Of a stretch of 7,681 nucleotides of DNA, positions 7,092 through 7,681 are shown one piece after another (position 1 is the stretch's first letter; every line of letters begins with the position of its first letter). The notes beneath the pieces were generated by a model. That model searched no databases and was not told where the DNA came from. It saw nothing but the letters and a program-made list of their open reading frames with translations. The stretch lies in NCBI GenBank assembly GCA_945901215.1, contig CAMDKE010000125.1, forward strand, positions 1 through 7,681, in the 5' to 3' direction. Both the position numbers and the translations under genes were made by a program. This DNA is from Comamonas sp. lk. Its GTDB lineage: Bacteria; Pseudomonadota; Gammaproteobacteria; Burkholderiales; Burkholderiaceae_C.

Positions 7092-7108
7092 TTCAACAAC
7101 TTAACCCC
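7088..7108 (+). other. Alternative stem-loop of the rpsA leader, state B
   Basis: GGGGTT (7088-7093) pairs perfectly with AACCCC (7103-7108) around the loop CAACAACTT. It uses the same four G residues that close the 9-bp stem 7051-7091, so the two structures exclude each other. A T-rich stretch (7113-7120) lies 4 nt downstream, further away than in a good intrinsic terminator. Confidence 0.4.
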
Positions 7109-7124
7109 GCGGTTTTATTTCCGC
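7109..7124 (+). other. Start-proximal stem-loop with U-rich loop
   Basis: GCGG (7109-7112) and CCGC (7121-7124) can pair to present the loop TTTTATTT, ending 7 nt before the rpsA start codon. U-rich single strands are favoured S1 binding sites, so this could serve in place of a Shine-Dalgarno sequence or as a site for S1 autoregulation. The stem is short and the assignment tentative. Confidence 0.35.
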
Positions 7125-7131
7125 ACGCAGC

Positions 7132-7681
7132 ATGTCCGAATCTTTCGCAGACCTATTTGAAGAGTCACAAAAAGCCTCTGAAACCCGTATTGGTGAAGTC
7201 GTTACCGCTGAAGTCGTTCGCATCGAACACAACTTTGTCGTCGTTAACGCCGGCCTCAAGTCCGAGGCTTATGTTCCTTTGTCCGAGTTCAAGAGCGACA
7301 AGGGTGAACTCGAAGTTCAAGTAGGTGAGTTTGTGTCTGTGGCTATCGTTGCCATGGAAAACGGCTACGGCGACACCATCGTCAGCCGCGACACCGCCAA
7401 GCGCCTCGCTTCGTGGATGTCTCTGGAAAAGTCCCTCGAATCCGGCGAGTTTGTCACTGGTACCACCAGCGGCAAGGTCAAGGGTGGCCTGACCGTTCTG
7501 GTCAACGGCATCCGCGCGTTCCTGCCAGGTTCCCTCGTCGACACACGTCCTACCAAGGACCTGTCTCCGTACGAAAACAAGACCATGGAATTCAAGGTCA
7601 TCAAGCTCGATCGCAAGCGCAACAACGTCGTGTTGTCCCGCCGTGCCGTGGTCGAAGCCTCCATGGGCGAAGAGCGCGCCA
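7132..7681 (+). CDS. rpsA: 30S ribosomal protein S1, N-terminal part (3' end outside window)
   Basis: S1 is the large, modular 30S protein that binds mRNA leaders and helps start translation of messages that are structured or have weak ribosome binding sites. The ATG at 7132 opens a frame that runs off the window; 183 residues are visible of about 560 expected. The start is fixed by the family N-terminus MSESFADLFEES. Residues 19-85 are S1 domain 1 (VVVNAGLKSEAYVP, ENGYGDTIVSR) and 104-170 domain 2 (GKVKGGLTVLVNGIRAFLPGS, FKVIKLDRKRNNVVLSRR). These two anchor S1 to the ribosome through S2, and the RNA-binding repeats would follow downstream. Codon use shifts towards GTC/GTT, AAG and CGC, as in highly expressed genes. 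No Shine-Dalgarno sequence precedes the ATG; see the leader features. The usual next gene, ihfB, would lie beyond the window. Identification is secure. Confidence 0.98.
   Translation, partial: MSESFADLFEESQKASETRIGEVVTAEVVRIEHNFVVVNAGLKSEAYVPLSEFKSDKGELEVQVGEFVSVAIVAMENGYGDTIVSRDTAKRLASWMSLEKSLESGEFVTGTTSGKVKGGLTVLVNGIRAFLPGSLVDTRPTKDLSPYENKTMEFKVIKLDRKRNNVVLSRRAVVEASMGEERA

Larger units (their letters stand above)
7005..7131 (+). promoter_or_regulatory. Structured rpsA 5' leader without a canonical Shine-Dalgarno sequence
   Basis: This is the only sizeable gap in the window. It has no open frame of interest but several perfect short inverted repeats in series, listed as separate features. 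The bases before the rpsA ATG (CCGCACGCAGC) contain no AGGA-like motif. In E. coli, rpsA is also translated efficiently without a canonical Shine-Dalgarno sequence, from a folded leader that S1 represses when in excess. A comparable role here is an inference from the layout, not from sequence similarity. Confidence 0.55.

Noticed and set aside
7092..7120. TTCAAC / TTATTT as an rpsA promoter in the leader
   Set aside because: Few consensus matches, and transcription would start almost at the ATG, leaving virtually no leader.
6827..7324. Plus-strand frame running from cmk into rpsA (165 codons)
   Set aside because: Out of frame with both genes; Arg/Gly-rich and then nonsense within the clear S1 coding sequence.

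Overview
The window is a stretch of a GC-rich betaproteobacterial chromosome, most likely from the order Burkholderiales and the family Comamonadaceae (Rhodoferax/Polaromonas/Variovorax type). This placement rests on the betaproteobacterial form of GyrA and P-protein, the gene order, and a fused AroA-Cmk protein of a kind I recall from Comamonadaceae annotations. It is inference, not the result of a search.

All genes lie on the + strand and are tightly packed. The order is: the 3' part of gyrA (1-1845), serC (1860-2987), pheA (3007-4104), tyrA (4120-4998), a fused aroA-cmk (4998-7004), a 127-nt gap with several stem-loops (7005-7131), and the 5' part of rpsA (7132 to the window end). Gaps before rpsA are 14, 19 and about 12-15 nt, followed by a 1-nt overlap (TAATG) between tyrA and aroA-cmk. 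I see no terminator between gyrA and rpsA, so a long read-through transcript is likely. This is the mixed-function 'supraoperon' known from Pseudomonas and Burkholderia. It joins serine/pyridoxine synthesis (SerC), the common aromatic pathway (AroA), the phenylalanine and tyrosine branches (PheA, TyrA), CMP/dCMP recycling (Cmk) and translation (ribosomal protein S1).

The gene content is conserved housekeeping, and I find no mobile element, CRISPR array, tRNA/rRNA, phage gene or defence system. The points worth a second look are mostly regulatory or architectural. AroA and Cmk are fused with almost no linker. An AT-rich, rare-codon patch inside the cmk part carries a promoter-like sequence (TTGATT, 17 nt, TACACT) well placed to drive rpsA. 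The rpsA leader lacks a Shine-Dalgarno sequence but holds several stem-loops, two of them mutually exclusive. The hisC gene usually found between pheA and tyrA in related clusters is absent.
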